Below, in pieces: positions 9,337-17,981 of a stretch of DNA of 64,000 nt. The translations under genes were made by a program, and so were the position numbers. The first letter of the stretch is position 1; the number at the start of each line of letters is the position of its first letter. This DNA comes from Pseudomonas sp. LP_7_YM. GTDB taxonomy: Bacteria > Pseudomonadota > Gammaproteobacteria > Pseudomonadales > Pseudomonadaceae. The notes beneath the pieces are model-generated. The model was not told where the DNA came from. It saw only the letters and a program-made list of their open reading frames with translations, and did not search any database. The stretch spans positions 124,001 to 188,000 of the forward strand of contig NZ_SOCT01000003.1 of assembly GCF_004364435.1 (NCBI RefSeq), written 5' to 3'.

Positions 9337-9667
9337 CGGTTGGATCTCCTTAGGGTTAAAAAAAACGGCGTTGTGAAGCGATGGGAAGGATCTTACGCAC
9401 AATCATCAGCCACGGCTCATTGGCAAACCTGATGCTGATGATTGGTTTTCGCTATAAAGGAACTCTATTAATAGAAGAATTCAGTGCGGCCTCGCGAATC
9501 TGTCACAGGCGATCCAGGGTGAATCGCAGCACGCGCCGGACAGCCTACCGGCTTCATCCATGGATGTTCAACCCATGGCAGACATCACCTGAAAAATGCA
9601 GCAAAATGCGCGCCTTTGATAGTACGTAACCGCTGATAGGTGGCCGTTACATTCTGCAGGAGTGAGT
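9337..9667. promoter_or_regulatory. Divergent promoter region ahpC / KfrA-like gene
   Basis: This 331-base gap holds no gene. ATTG-N7-CTAT at about 9439-9453 matches one half of the OxyR consensus (ATAG-N7-CTAT), followed by AT-rich sequence with another CTAT and ATAG. The full four-element OxyR site is not present, so this is suggestive only. The AGGAG serving the rightward gene is at 9658-9662. Confidence 0.35.
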
Positions 9668-10384
9668 ATGGCCCGAAGCGGCATAAACAAGTCGGACGTG
9701 CAGTCTGCGCGCCTTGCTCTGCTGGCTCGGGGCGAAAATCCGAGCATCGATGCAGTACGTATCGAGATGGGCAATACAGGATCGAAGAGCACCATCCACC
9801 GCCTCATGCGCGAACTTGACACGACAGAGAGCGACACGCCTGTCCCACAGATCGACGCCGAACTCTATAGTCTTGTGGCTCGCCTGGGAGCGCGGTTGAG
9901 GGAGCAGGCGCAGGCGCACATCGAGGAGGCGAAGACAAGCCTGGATGCCGAAAAGAAGGCCCTGCAGGACACACTGAACGCCGTAGAGCGGCGCCTGGCC
10001 GACCTCATTGAACGCCACGCCAGCCAGACCACCAAGCTGGGCACCCAGACCGCCACTTTGCTGAGCACACAGAAAGCCTTGCAGATCGAGCAGAAGGAGA
10101 ATGGCCGACTGACCCAGGCCGCTCAGGATGCCACGTCACGCCTGGAGGACAGGGACGCGCAGATTCGCGCGCTCAAAGGACAGCATCTGCAATCGCACAC
10201 CCAGTGCGCGCTGTTACAGGAACGCTTGCACAATGCACAGCGTGAAAACGACAGGCTGCAGGAGCGGCTGACCGAACGTGACCAGCAGAATCGGGTTCTG
10301 GAGCTGATCCTGATCAAGACTGAAGTGGCGCTGGAAAATCTGCGGGCAGAGCATCCTGCCACGCAAACCGCCCCGGACAGCTGA
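9668..10384 (+). CDS. KfrA-type coiled-coil DNA-binding protein
   Basis: The product is 238 aa. Residues 1-50 resemble the KfrA N-terminal helix-turn-helix domain (GINKSDVQSARLALLARG and STIHRLMRELD). From about residue 60 to the end it is almost all heptad coiled coil (LREQAQAHIEEAKTSLDAEKK, ERLHNAQRENDRLQERL). KfrA proteins on plasmids bind operator DNA and form filaments, and chromosomal homologues in pseudomonads are uncharacterised. ATG 9668 fits AGGAG at 9658-9662 with five bases of spacing. The GTG at 9662 overlaps the ribosome site and is rejected. It stands alone between ahpC and the kinase. Confidence 0.75.
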   Translation: MARSGINKSDVQSARLALLARGENPSIDAVRIEMGNTGSKSTIHRLMRELDTTESDTPVPQIDAELYSLVARLGARLREQAQAHIEEAKTSLDAEKKALQDTLNAVERRLADLIERHASQTTKLGTQTATLLSTQKALQIEQKENGRLTQAAQDATSRLEDRDAQIRALKGQHLQSHTQCALLQERLHNAQRENDRLQERLTERDQQNRVLELILIKTEVALENLRAEHPATQTAPDS

Positions 10385-10395
10385 CGCATCAGCGC

Positions 10396-12177
10396 CTAAG
10401 GTTTGTCCGACGGCGCTTCGATCAAGCCGCGGACCCGCTGCGCCAGGTCATCGATGTGGAACGGCTTGACCAGCATGTCCATGCCCTTCTCCAGAAAATC
10501 GCCACGCACCTGGGCATTGCGGGCGTATCCGGTCATGAACAACACGCGCAGCTCAGGGCGCTGCTGGCGGGCGATTTCCGCCAATTGACGACCGTTCATG
10601 CCCGGCAAGCCTACGTCAGTGACCAGCAGGTCGATTCGCCCGCCATCCTGCAAAAACGGCAAGGCAGACGTACCGTCGGCAGCCACCTCTACCGAATACC
10701 CCAGCTCCCGCAGCACATCCACCACCAGCATTCGCACATCGGCTTCATCTTCCACGACCAACACGCGCTCGCCCTGCTCCGCTCTTGGAGTCGCAGCGTC
10801 CTCATCGGTCGCTTGCTGGCGGTGCGCAGATTCGAAGTGGCACGGCAGGTACAGGTCGATGCGCGTCCCCCGGCCTTCCACACTGTCGATCAGCACCTGC
10901 CCGCCAGTCTGGTTGATAAAGCCATAAACCATCGACAAGCCCAGACCGGTGCCTTGCCCGATCGGCTTGGTGGTGAAAAACGGATCGAACGCACGAGCAA
11001 TCACCTCTGCGGACATACCGCTGCCGGTGTCCTGCACGCTTAACCGGACATAGTCACCCGGCGGCAACGCGTCATGCAGCGCTGCCGCATGAACGATCTC
11101 GGTCTGAATCAATAGCCGTCCGCCGTCGGGCATGGCGTCGCGAGCATTGATCACCAGATTCAACAGGGCATTTTCCAATTGATGCTCATCGGTGTTGGTC
11201 AGCTGCAAGCCGGTAGTCAGATCGATTTCCAGTTCGATACTCTCGCCAATGGTCCGCCGAACCAGCTCCTCCATCGACATCACCATCTGGTTGACGTCGA
11301 CGGGTCGTGGGTCGAGCGACTGACGCCGGGCGAATGCCAGCAACCTGTGCGTCAACGAGGCGGCCCGGTTAGCCGAACTCATGGCCGCCTCGATATAGCG
11401 GTCGATCTCGGACACTCGACCCGCCGCAACACGTCGCTGGATCAGGTCCAGAGCACCCAGCACGCCGGTCAGCATGTTGTTGAAATCATGAGCGATGCCG
11501 CCAGTCAGCTGGCCGATGGCGTCCATTTTCTGGGCGTGACGCAGCGCCTCTTCAGCCTGTGCACGCTCGCTGATTTCCACCTGGAGCCGCTCGTTGATCT
11601 GCGCCAGTTCGCGCGTGCGCTCTGCCACCCGCCGTTCAAGACTTTCGTTCAGTTCACGCAACGCATCTTCAGCGCTGACCTGCGCGGTGATGTCAGTGCT
11701 GGTGCCAAGCCAATAGGTAATATTGCCCTGCTCATCGCGGATGGGCAGCGCGCGACAGAGGAACCAGCGGTAGAGCCCGTCCTTGCCGCGCAGGGGGAAG
11801 GTGTCCTCCCAGATCGAACCCGTGGCGAAACAGCGTCGCATGCGCGTCTCAACGCGCTCCAGATGATCGGGATGGTGCAGCGATCGCCAGCCCAGCGCCA
11901 TCATGGCTTCGTGAGAGGTGCCGGTATAGGAATACCAGCGTGCGTTGTACCAATAGATCCTTCCGACAGGATCGGCAATCCACGCCAACTGACTCATGTT
12001 GTCAGCCAGGGTCCGGAACTGCCGCTCGCTTTCGTGCAACGCGGCGTCCCCGGCAGGTCCCCGGTCATCAGATTCCCGATCTTCAGTTGCAGTAGGATTC
12101 AAGGGCATGGCTGCCGGAAGATTCTTGCTGGTCAAAAGCGGTTCCATCCTTATAACGATTGCAGGCCCGACACTCAT
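10396..12177 (-). CDS. PAS-domain hybrid sensor histidine kinase
   Basis: This soluble two-component kinase is 593 aa with no membrane segment. Domain order: PAS (about 50-170, LADNMSQLAWIADPVGRIYWYN), a short coiled coil (RVAERTRELAQINERLQ), HisKA with the phospho-His in GGIAHDFNNML, HATPase (NLVINARDAMPDGG, VQDTGSGMSAEV, GTGLGLSMVYGF) and a C-terminal receiver (VLVVEDEADVRM, DLLVTDVGLPGMNG with the phospho-Asp, MLVKPFH). The GIAHDFNN type usually phosphorylates its own receiver before passing the signal on. It begins 21 bases after gor and may be co-transcribed with it, which would hint at a redox cue. An ATG at 12147 is an alternative start. Signal and output are unknown. Confidence 0.85.
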   Translation of the reverse strand: MSVGPAIVIRMEPLLTSKNLPAAMPLNPTATEDRESDDRGPAGDAALHESERQFRTLADNMSQLAWIADPVGRIYWYNARWYSYTGTSHEAMMALGWRSLHHPDHLERVETRMRRCFATGSIWEDTFPLRGKDGLYRWFLCRALPIRDEQGNITYWLGTSTDITAQVSAEDALRELNESLERRVAERTRELAQINERLQVEISERAQAEEALRHAQKMDAIGQLTGGIAHDFNNMLTGVLGALDLIQRRVAAGRVSEIDRYIEAAMSSANRAASLTHRLLAFARRQSLDPRPVDVNQMVMSMEELVRRTIGESIELEIDLTTGLQLTNTDEHQLENALLNLVINARDAMPDGGRLLIQTEIVHAAALHDALPPGDYVRLSVQDTGSGMSAEVIARAFDPFFTTKPIGQGTGLGLSMVYGFINQTGGQVLIDSVEGRGTRIDLYLPCHFESAHRQQATDEDAATPRAEQGERVLVVEDEADVRMLVVDVLRELGYSVEVAADGTSALPFLQDGGRIDLLVTDVGLPGMNGRQLAEIARQQRPELRVLFMTGYARNAQVRGDFLEKGMDMLVKPFHIDDLAQRVRGLIEAPSDKP

Positions 12178-12198
12178 CCATGAGGCGGGGTTCAGACA

Positions 12199-13554
12199 TC
12201 AACGCGCGGCTGTACGCATGGTGACGAACTCTTCCGCTGCCGTCGGGTGCACGCCGAGGGTGTCATCGAAAATCTGCTTGGTGGCTCCGGCTTTCAGCGC
12301 GATAGCCAGGCTCTGAATGATCTCACCGGCATCCGGGCCCACCATGTGGCAACCCAGCACGCGATCGGTCTTGGCATCCACCACCAGCTTCATCAGCGTG
12401 CGCTCCTGGTTATCGGTCAGTGACAGCTTCATCGGCCGGAAGCGACTTTCAAAAATCTGCACGTCGTGACCCGCTTCCCTGGCTTGCGCTTCGGTCAAAC
12501 CTACTGTCCCGATATTCGGCAAGCTGAATACAGCCGTTGGAATGTGATTATAGTCCACCGCACGGTATTGCTCGGGCTTGAACAAGCGCCGAGCGACAGC
12601 CATGCCTTCGGCCAGCGCCACGGGAGTCAATTGCACACGACCGATGACGTCACCGATTGCAATGATCGAAGGCTCGCTGGATTGATAATGCTCATCGACC
12701 TTGACGAAACCTTTTTCGTCCAGCGCGACATCGACTGTTTCCATGCCCAGATCGTCCAGCATCGGCCGACGTCCGGTGGCGTAGAACACGCAGTCCGTGT
12801 TGAACGTGCTGCCATCGTTGAGCTTGAGGTCGAGGCTGGCGTCGGCGCGCTTTTCGATGCTGTTGATTTCAGTCTTGAACCGAATGTCCATCCCGCGCTT
12901 GTTCAGCTCCTCATGCAGGTGGTTACGTACCCCGTCATCGAAGTCTCGCAGAAACAGCTCGCCGCGGTACATCAAGCTCACGTCCGCACCGAGGCCATTG
13001 AAGATCGACGCAAATTCGACCGCGATGTAGCCACCACCGACGATCACTACGCGCTTGGGCATTTGTTCGAGGAAAAACACTTCGTTGGACGTGATAGCGT
13101 GTTCGCGGCCTGGGATGTCCGGGATCTGAGGCCAGCCGCCGGTGGCGATCATGATGTGCTCGGCGGTGTGAACCTGGCCGTTGATTTCCACCTCATGGGG
13201 CCCACGCAAGCGAGCATGGCCCTCCATCAAGGTCACGCCGCTGTCGTCCAGCAGCTTGCGATAGACGCCATTGAGGCGACTGATCTCGCGGTTTTTGTTG
13301 CCGATCAGGGTCGGCCAGTCGAAGCTCGCCGCACCGCTGTTCCAGCCATAGCTTTTAGCCTGTTCGAAGTCCTCGCAATAGTGAGCGCCATACACCATCA
13401 GTTTTTTCGGGACACAGCCGACATTGACGCACGTGCCGCCCAGATAGCGGCTTTCGGCAACCGCCACGCGCGCGCCGAAACCGGCGGAAAACCGCGCGGC
13501 GCGAACACCACCTGATCCGGCACCGATGACGAAAAGGTCGAAGTTGTAAGTCAT
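12199..13554 (-). CDS. gor: Glutathione reductase
   Basis: This FAD enzyme reduces glutathione disulfide with NADPH in the cytoplasm. It is 451 aa. The N-terminal FAD fold is [17 protein letters not shown], the redox disulfide is [15 protein letters not shown], the NADPH fold is [19 protein letters not shown], a second FAD contact is IAIGDV, and the C-terminal catalytic His-Glu pair is in GVHPTAAEE. The NADPH-side sequence and the VNVGCVPKK motif fit glutathione reductase rather than lipoamide dehydrogenase. ATG 13554 has AGGAGA just upstream. It sits between a galU terminator and the hybrid kinase and fits with gloA and ahpCF nearby. Confidence 0.95.
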   Translation of the reverse strand: MTYNFDLFVIGAGSGGVRAARFSAGFGARVAVAESRYLGGTCVNVGCVPKKLMVYGAHYCEDFEQAKSYGWNSGAASFDWPTLIGNKNREISRLNGVYRKLLDDSGVTLMEGHARLRGPHEVEINGQVHTAEHIMIATGGWPQIPDIPGREHAITSNEVFFLEQMPKRVVIVGGGYIAVEFASIFNGLGADVSLMYRGELFLRDFDDGVRNHLHEELNKRGMDIRFKTEINSIEKRADASLDLKLNDGSTFNTDCVFYATGRRPMLDDLGMETVDVALDEKGFVKVDEHYQSSEPSIIAIGDVIGRVQLTPVALAEGMAVARRLFKPEQYRAVDYNHIPTAVFSLPNIGTVGLTEAQAREAGHDVQIFESRFRPMKLSLTDNQERTLMKLVVDAKTDRVLGCHMVGPDAGEIIQSLAIALKAGATKQIFDDTLGVHPTAAEEFVTMRTAAR

Positions 13555-13625
13555 GTATTTCTCCTGGCAAGGCAGCTAGCATAACCGCTTCAGCGCACTC
13601 GGCAAGGCCCGCAGACAGAAACGAC

Positions 13626-13647
13626 AAAGCCACCCGAAGGTGGCTTT
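13626..13647 (-). terminator. Terminator after galU
   Basis: AAAGCCACC and GGTGGCTTT form a 9-bp stem around a 4-base TTCG-type loop. It lies 42 bases past the galU stop on the minus strand. Confidence 0.8.
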
Positions 13648-13689
13648 GCGCTGCAACACAGTTATCGGCGAATTACCGGGACACCTGCA

Positions 13690-14532
13690 TCACTGGGTAG
13701 ATTTACCCGTCTTGTAGAAGTGCTCGAAGCAGAAGTTGGTCGCTTCGACGTAACCTTCGGCGCCACCGCAGTCAAACCGCTGACCTTTGAATTTGTAAGC
13801 CAGAACGTTGCCTTCGGCAGCCTGCTTCATCAACGCATCGGTGATCTGGATTTCACCACCTTTACCCGGCTCGGTCTGCTCGATTTTCTCGAAGATGTCC
13901 GGGGTCAGAATGTAACGGCCGATGATCGCCAGGTTCGATGGCGCATCTTCCGGCTTCGGCTTTTCAACCATGTTGGTTACCCGGAACAGACCCGGCTTGA
14001 TCTCTTCCCCGGCGATCACACCATACTTGTTGGTTTCATCGGCAGGCACTTCCTGAATCGCAACAATCGAACAGCCATAGTGGTTGTGCAACTTGACCAT
14101 TTGCGCCAGGACACCGTCGCCTTCCAGATGCACACACAGGTCATCGGCCAGTACGACAGCAAACGCTTCATTACCGATCAGCGGGCGACCGCTGAGGATC
14201 GCGTGCCCCAGACCCTTCATCTCGGTCTGACGGGTGTAAGCGAAGCTGCACTCGTCGATCAGACGACGGATGCCGACCAGGTATTTCTCTTTATCGGTAC
14301 CCTTGATCTGGTGCTCCAGCTCGTAGCTGATGTCGAAGTGGTCTTCCAGTGCGCGCTTGCCGCGACCGGTCACGATGGAGATTTCTTTCAACCCGGCTTG
14401 AAGTGCTTCTTCCACGCCATACTGGATCAGCGGCTTGTTGACGACTGCCAGCATTTCTTTGGGCATGGCTTTGGTCGCTGGCAAGAAGCGAGTGCCGTAA
14501 CCGGCTGCAGGAAACAAGCATTTCTTGATCAT
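13690..14532 (-). CDS. galU: UTP-glucose-1-phosphate uridylyltransferase
   Basis: This enzyme makes UDP-glucose from UTP and glucose 1-phosphate for LPS and exopolysaccharide. It is 280 aa. The nucleotide-binding signature is at the N-terminus (FPAAGYGTRFLPATKAMPKEM), with later family motifs KPLIQYGVEEA, VVLADDLC and GGAEGYVEATN. The substrate pool is shared with the glucan/trehalose cluster further along, although GlgA normally uses ADP-glucose. It is monocistronic, with its own terminator downstream. The ATG at 14532 is clear from family alignment. Confidence 0.96.
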   Translation of the reverse strand: MIKKCLFPAAGYGTRFLPATKAMPKEMLAVVNKPLIQYGVEEALQAGLKEISIVTGRGKRALEDHFDISYELEHQIKGTDKEKYLVGIRRLIDECSFAYTRQTEMKGLGHAILSGRPLIGNEAFAVVLADDLCVHLEGDGVLAQMVKLHNHYGCSIVAIQEVPADETNKYGVIAGEEIKPGLFRVTNMVEKPKPEDAPSNLAIIGRYILTPDIFEKIEQTEPGKGGEIQITDALMKQAAEGNVLAYKFKGQRFDCGGAEGYVEATNFCFEHFYKTGKSTQ

Positions 14533-14877
14533 ATAAATCCTTGATGGGGCTGGGGGTATTGCGGCGCAGTCTAATCAGGAGGCGCTTACCTTACAATGCC
14601 CCGCCACTGGCCGATTCGATGTGTTGGTAGAGGAACTGATGCGCAGATAGTTCCGCATGAATTCCGATATTGCGACTCACCTGTCACTAAGAGACTGCCA
14701 ACGCCTCGTGGGGCGTTCACCTGTCCATGGGCGCTCGCTGCTGATCAAGCGCTTGCAAGCGCCAGCAAGCGAGCATTGCGTGATACAGAACGGCCTTTGA
14801 AAGGCCCACGCGCATACATTGGAAATAGCATCATTCCCGCTTACTATGGCGCCTGAATCATTTATCGAGATGGATCG
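14533..14877. other. 345-base intergenic region
   Basis: I see no supported gene here. The open frame at 14596-14856 has no start signal and no recognisable features. Small inverted repeats are present: GGAACT facing AGTTCC (about 14632-14654), and GGCC-TTTGAAA-GGCC near 14793. None has a T-tail. It must contain the galU promoter and that of the rightward small gene. Confidence 0.4.
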
Positions 14878-15063
14878 ATGTCAGAAGCAAAAAGTGTAAA
14901 CGGTTACCAGATCAAGCAACTGCAGGATGGTCAGTGGTGGCTGATCGGCCATGACGAAGAACACGTTGCCGGCCCTTTCGCCAGCGAAAGCAGCGCTATT
15001 GAAGTGGCCGCCGTGTTTCAGGATACCCCCGTTCCCCGCCACCACGCTGACAAGAGGTCTTGA
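14878..15063 (+). CDS. Small conserved protein, 61 aa, unknown function
   Basis: The predicted protein is acidic and soluble. It has a compact repeat-like pattern of charged and aromatic residues (GYQIKQLQDGQWWLIGHDEEHVAGPF). CGAGATGGATCG precedes the ATG as a weak ribosome site. I do not recognise the family. Coding is supported by sensible composition, a start close to a GA-rich element and no competing frame. It stands alone. Confidence 0.55.
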   Translation: MSEAKSVNGYQIKQLQDGQWWLIGHDEEHVAGPFASESSAIEVAAVFQDTPVPRHHADKRS

Positions 15064-15225
15064 GTCGGTAAAGCGTTCAGGCCTGGGCTGGCCGGGCTTG
15101 AACCCTCATGCACAACCGTCGACACGTCGAAAAAATGTTTCAGTGATGCCGGAACGATGGCATGGCCGTTCAGTCTCAGAGAGGCTGATTATTCCACCTC
15201 GGCCCTCATCGTGAAGCATTCGAAA

Positions 15226-15507
15226 ATGATCAAGATTCTGTCCGTCATCGTTGTACTGGGCCTGACCGGCTGTGCAACCGCACAAAACACCTACCTGAAG
15301 AACGGCAAGCAGGCACTGAGCATCGACTGCTCTGGCGAGGCCATGTCCTGGGCCGCCTGCTATGAAAAAGCCGATGCCTCATGCGCAGGCACGGGTTACA
15401 ACATCGTCAGTACCAACGGCACGCCACAACCTCAGGAGTCCGATAAAACCCTGGGCGTGGACGTGGGCAACTACAAGAACCGTACCGTTTTGGTGATGTG
15501 CAAATAA
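15226..15507 (+). CDS. Small lipoprotein, 93 aa
   Basis: The N-terminus MIKILSVIVVLGLTGCATAQ is a classic lipoprotein signal with the lipobox LTGC, so Cys16 should be lipidated. The next residues (Ala-Thr) do not give the Asp inner-membrane retention signal, so an outer-membrane location is likely. The mature part has four more cysteines (IDCSGEAMSWAACYEKADASC, near the C-terminus VMCK), which could form two disulfides. A GTG at 15211 is an alternative start. Function is unknown. It converges on another lipoprotein gene. Confidence 0.7.
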   Translation: MIKILSVIVVLGLTGCATAQNTYLKNGKQALSIDCSGEAMSWAACYEKADASCAGTGYNIVSTNGTPQPQESDKTLGVDVGNYKNRTVLVMCK

Positions 15508-15531
15508 GCAGAGACCCGCTTCAGGGGCTCA

Positions 15532-15885
15532 TTAACCCGAAATGCACGCAGTGACGGCGTGCTGGATATCCTTGGGCCGCAAGGGATTATTGCCGCCATC
15601 CTCGAAAAGCTTGATCGAACTGCCCCCGGAGCGCCTTTCGATATCGACGATGGCAGTAGGGGTACTGCTGGCAAACTTCTGCGGAACAATCACACGCAAA
15701 CCATCCTTGTGGGGCTCAACTTGAGATGGCTCGCGGCTGTCACTGATTTTGCCCACGAAGCATTCGGCATATTCCTGCGGGTTCTTCCCTGACATTACGC
15801 TCATGGTGGCGGGGGTGTGCTCGATGTCAGTCACGCTTGCGCACCCTGTCATTGCAAGAGCCAAAACTACAACAGCCAGTTTCAT
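15532..15885 (-). CDS. Small lipoprotein, 117 aa, two-cysteine type
   Basis: The lipoprotein signal MKLAVVVLALAMTGCASV has the lipobox MTGC. The mature protein has EYAECFVGKI near residue 40 and a Cys three residues from the end (AVTACISG). The lipoprotein at 46196 shows the same plan (DYAQCVFQKW, ending RDCL), so I think they are paralogues. GGAGGGTTTGT gives a strong ribosome site. I do not recognise a named family. It is likely in the periplasm facing the outer membrane. Confidence 0.72.
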   Translation of the reverse strand: MKLAVVVLALAMTGCASVTDIEHTPATMSVMSGKNPQEYAECFVGKISDSREPSQVEPHKDGLRVIVPQKFASSTPTAIVDIERRSGGSSIKLFEDGGNNPLRPKDIQHAVTACISG

Positions 15886-16054
15886 ACAAACCCTCCAGTA
15901 AAGGCTCTACGACAAGCCAGGCGCTGATTATATCCCTGGCCATTACGCTTTTTCTGCCGCAGTTGCGACAACAAACATTTGAACGGTCATCAACGCAGGT
16001 GCTCGGCGTGCTATCGTTTCGGGTTTTCGAGAATGCCTGTCTTCGGAGACACCC

Positions 16055-16360
16055 ATGAAATTCGTACACCAGCGCGAGCACCTCAATGAAGACGACATGG
16101 TCGTCATCGAGTGTTCCCAGCTTTGCAACATACGCCTGATGAGCGACGCGAATTTCCGCAGCTTCAAGAATGGCGGACGGCACACTTACCACGGCGGCGC
16201 ATTCGATCGGTTTCCGGCAAAGATTACAGTGCCCAGCACCGGTTTCTGGAACATTACCATCGACGCCGCCGGGCGCAAGCTGGACACCCACGGCGCGCGC
16301 AAAACCACGTTTACCCACTCGATCAAAATCGTGCGACGCACGTCTACACGCCTGAGCTGA
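16055..16360 (+). CDS. DUF1883 family protein
   Basis: The product is 101 aa, soluble and beta-rich. The sequence MKFVHQREHLNEDDMVVIEC and NGGRHTYHGGAFDRFPAKITVPSTGFWNITID matches the DUF1883 family as I recall it. Some DUF1883 domains are fused to TIR domains in other bacteria, but no fusion is seen here. GGAGACACCC precedes the ATG. The C-terminal tail after ITIDAAG is more basic than usual and may be lineage-specific. Its role is unknown. It is followed at 77 bases by a small gene and then alkB. Confidence 0.8.
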   Translation: MKFVHQREHLNEDDMVVIECSQLCNIRLMSDANFRSFKNGGRHTYHGGAFDRFPAKITVPSTGFWNITIDAAGRKLDTHGARKTTFTHSIKIVRRTSTRLS

Positions 16361-16436
16361 TCAGCGCAGTCAACCACAGGCCGCGTGAAATCTTCGTGTT
16401 TCACGCCAGCATGCCACCTTTTTTCAGGAGTTCATC

Positions 16437-16616
16437 GTGAGTACGTCCGACCCGGTAATCAAATACGCCATCAGCTACAAACTCAACGGCGAGCGCCGCT
16501 TCGAATTCGCCCTGCTGCAATCCCCTTCTGCTGGCGAGGCGCTGGCTGCACTGCAGAAAATGCACAGCGGCAGCGATGACGTGATCAGCGATGTAAAGGT
16601 CAGCAAGGCGCTTTGA
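16437..16616 (+). CDS. Small protein upstream of alkB, 59 aa
   Basis: A GTG start at 16437 sits six bases after AGGAG (16426-16430), an excellent ribosome site. The frame runs 59 codons to TGA at 16614-16616. The product begins VSTSDPVIKYAISYKLNGER and ends DVISDVKVSKAL, a soluble beta-alpha-beta-like pattern with an LLQSPSAGEALAALQKM helix. It ends 14 bases before the alkB start, so the two are probably co-transcribed. It falls below common length cut-offs and may be missed in annotation. I do not recognise the family. Confidence 0.65.
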   Translation: MSTSDPVIKYAISYKLNGERRFEFALLQSPSAGEALAALQKMHSGSDDVISDVKVSKAL

Positions 16617-16630
16617 TCGCAAAGGCCATG

Positions 16631-17311
16631 ATGATGCAACTCAAGAGCACGACCCCAGCCACCTTTGATCTGTTTGCCGACGACGCCCCTCCATTGCCGG
16701 CCACCGAGCAGATCGGCCCTTGCTCGTTCGTCTTTCGCGGCTTCGCATTACCGATGGTGGAGCCATTGCTGCCAACCCTTGAAGCTGTTCTCGCTCAGGC
16801 TCCTTTTCGCAACATGGTCACCCCCGGTGGTCACATCATGTCGGTTGCGCTCAGCAGCTGCGGCGAGTTCGGCTGGACCACCGATCGCCGGGGCTATAAA
16901 TACTCGCGCATCGATCCTCAGAGCGGGCAGCCGTGGCCAGCAATGCCTGAGCTCTTCCTGAAGCTTGCGCAGGCTGCAGCCGATGCAGCGGGGTTTGCCG
17001 ATTTCATACCCGATGCTTGCCTGATCAACCGCTACATTCCCGGCACGAAGATGTCACTGCATCAGGACAAGGACGAGCTCGGGCTGCAATGGCCGGTGGT
17101 GTCAGTGTCGCTCGGCATCCCGGCAAGGTTTCTGTTCGGTGGTCATGCCCGCAGTGACGCTACCACGAAGGTGCCACTGTTCCACGGCGACGTCGTGGTC
17201 TGGGGCGGCGAAGACCGCCTGCGCTACCACGGCGTCATGCCGATCAAACAAGCCGAGCATGCCCAACTGGGCGAGCAACGTATCAACTTCACCTTTCGTA
17301 AAGCACGCTGA
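16631..17311 (+). CDS. alkB: DNA oxidative demethylase AlkB
   Basis: This Fe(II)/2-oxoglutarate dioxygenase repairs N1-methyladenine and N3-methylcytosine in DNA. It is about 226 aa. Iron ligands are the HxD of MSLHQDKDE and the later His of RYHGVMPI. The 2-oxoglutarate-binding arginine lies in RINFTFRKAR at the C-terminus, and the nucleotide-lid features GWTTDRRGYKYSRIDP fit AlkB itself rather than an AlkB-like RNA enzyme. Three ATG codons in a row (16628, 16631, 16634) follow AAAGG, and spacing favours the second or third. It is close behind the 59-aa gene and no Ada gene is present here. Confidence 0.9.
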   Translation: MMQLKSTTPATFDLFADDAPPLPATEQIGPCSFVFRGFALPMVEPLLPTLEAVLAQAPFRNMVTPGGHIMSVALSSCGEFGWTTDRRGYKYSRIDPQSGQPWPAMPELFLKLAQAAADAAGFADFIPDACLINRYIPGTKMSLHQDKDELGLQWPVVSVSLGIPARFLFGGHARSDATTKVPLFHGDVVVWGGEDRLRYHGVMPIKQAEHAQLGEQRINFTFRKAR

Positions 17312-17355
17312 AATCCCGCTAGCTGCCAGCCTGGTCCAAACCATCCTTCCCCGGC

Positions 17356-17981
17356 CTATGCGGGCTCTGCCAATGGCTCGCCGGTATGCGATGCTTCGAA
17401 AAGCGCTGCGAGCGTATTGAGAAACAGATCATGGCTCATGATGCCGGTGCAGATCGTGTTCAGCACCTCCATACCGGACTCATCCCTGACGATCACGCGC
17501 TCTGTCCAGGCATTGAGATCAACGGTAATGAGTGTGGAAATCGCCACCTGTTTGCCGCGCACTTTCATAAACTCTGTTGCAGGTAAAGGGCACACCCAGC
17601 GCAATAAATGCCAGAAACCCGCTCACGCAATAGATCAGCATCTGCGGGCTGGAAAAATCCAATGCCATGCCTGTGTGTGTATGCACCGATGCAGGTCCGT
17701 TATCGCTTGGCGGCAAAACACTGCTCAAGTACAGCAAGAATCCGGCGAGACACAGCATCACGCCACCAAAGGACAACAGGAACACCAAAAAGCCTTTGCC
17801 ATGGCAGTAGGTGCCGGTCAGTTCGCCTGCGTCGGGGGGGTGGAGCGCAGAAGGATTGCTGCATGAAGAGGGTACTTCCTTGTTGGTGAGAAGCGTGTCC
17901 GGTCCCTGGCATATCCAGAGACCGGTCTGCGTCCGTTGCCAGGCAAATGGGCTGCAATGGATCGTCCTGAAAAGCCTGTCG
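17356..17981 (-). pseudogene. Frame-disrupted membrane protein gene
   Basis: Two hydrophobic segments (about 17745-17810 and 17590-17650) lie in one frame, but that frame has no start codon and ends early. The natural C-terminus continues in another frame from about 17590 (ATEFMKVRGKQVAIS to HTGEPLAEPA, stop 17356). Joining them needs one base removed near 17590. The 5' end also needs repair: a GTG overlapping the stop of the upstream gene (GTGA) would reach the membrane frame if one A were restored near 17976. Another possibility is slippage at a G7 tract (17834-17840). The restored product would be roughly 205 aa. I do not recognise it. Either decay or sequencing error could explain this. 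Confidence 0.55.

Noticed and set aside
9439..9475. Full OxyR site before ahpC
   Set aside because: Only one half (ATTG-N7-CTAT) fits; the other half does not, so I list it as weak.
14596..14856. An 86-aa open frame between galU and the 61-aa gene
   Set aside because: No ribosome site, and it overlaps the region needed for promoters.
17834..17840. G7 tract as a proven phase-variation switch
   Set aside because: Seven G is short for this, and another frameshift placement explains the gene equally well; kept as one option only.
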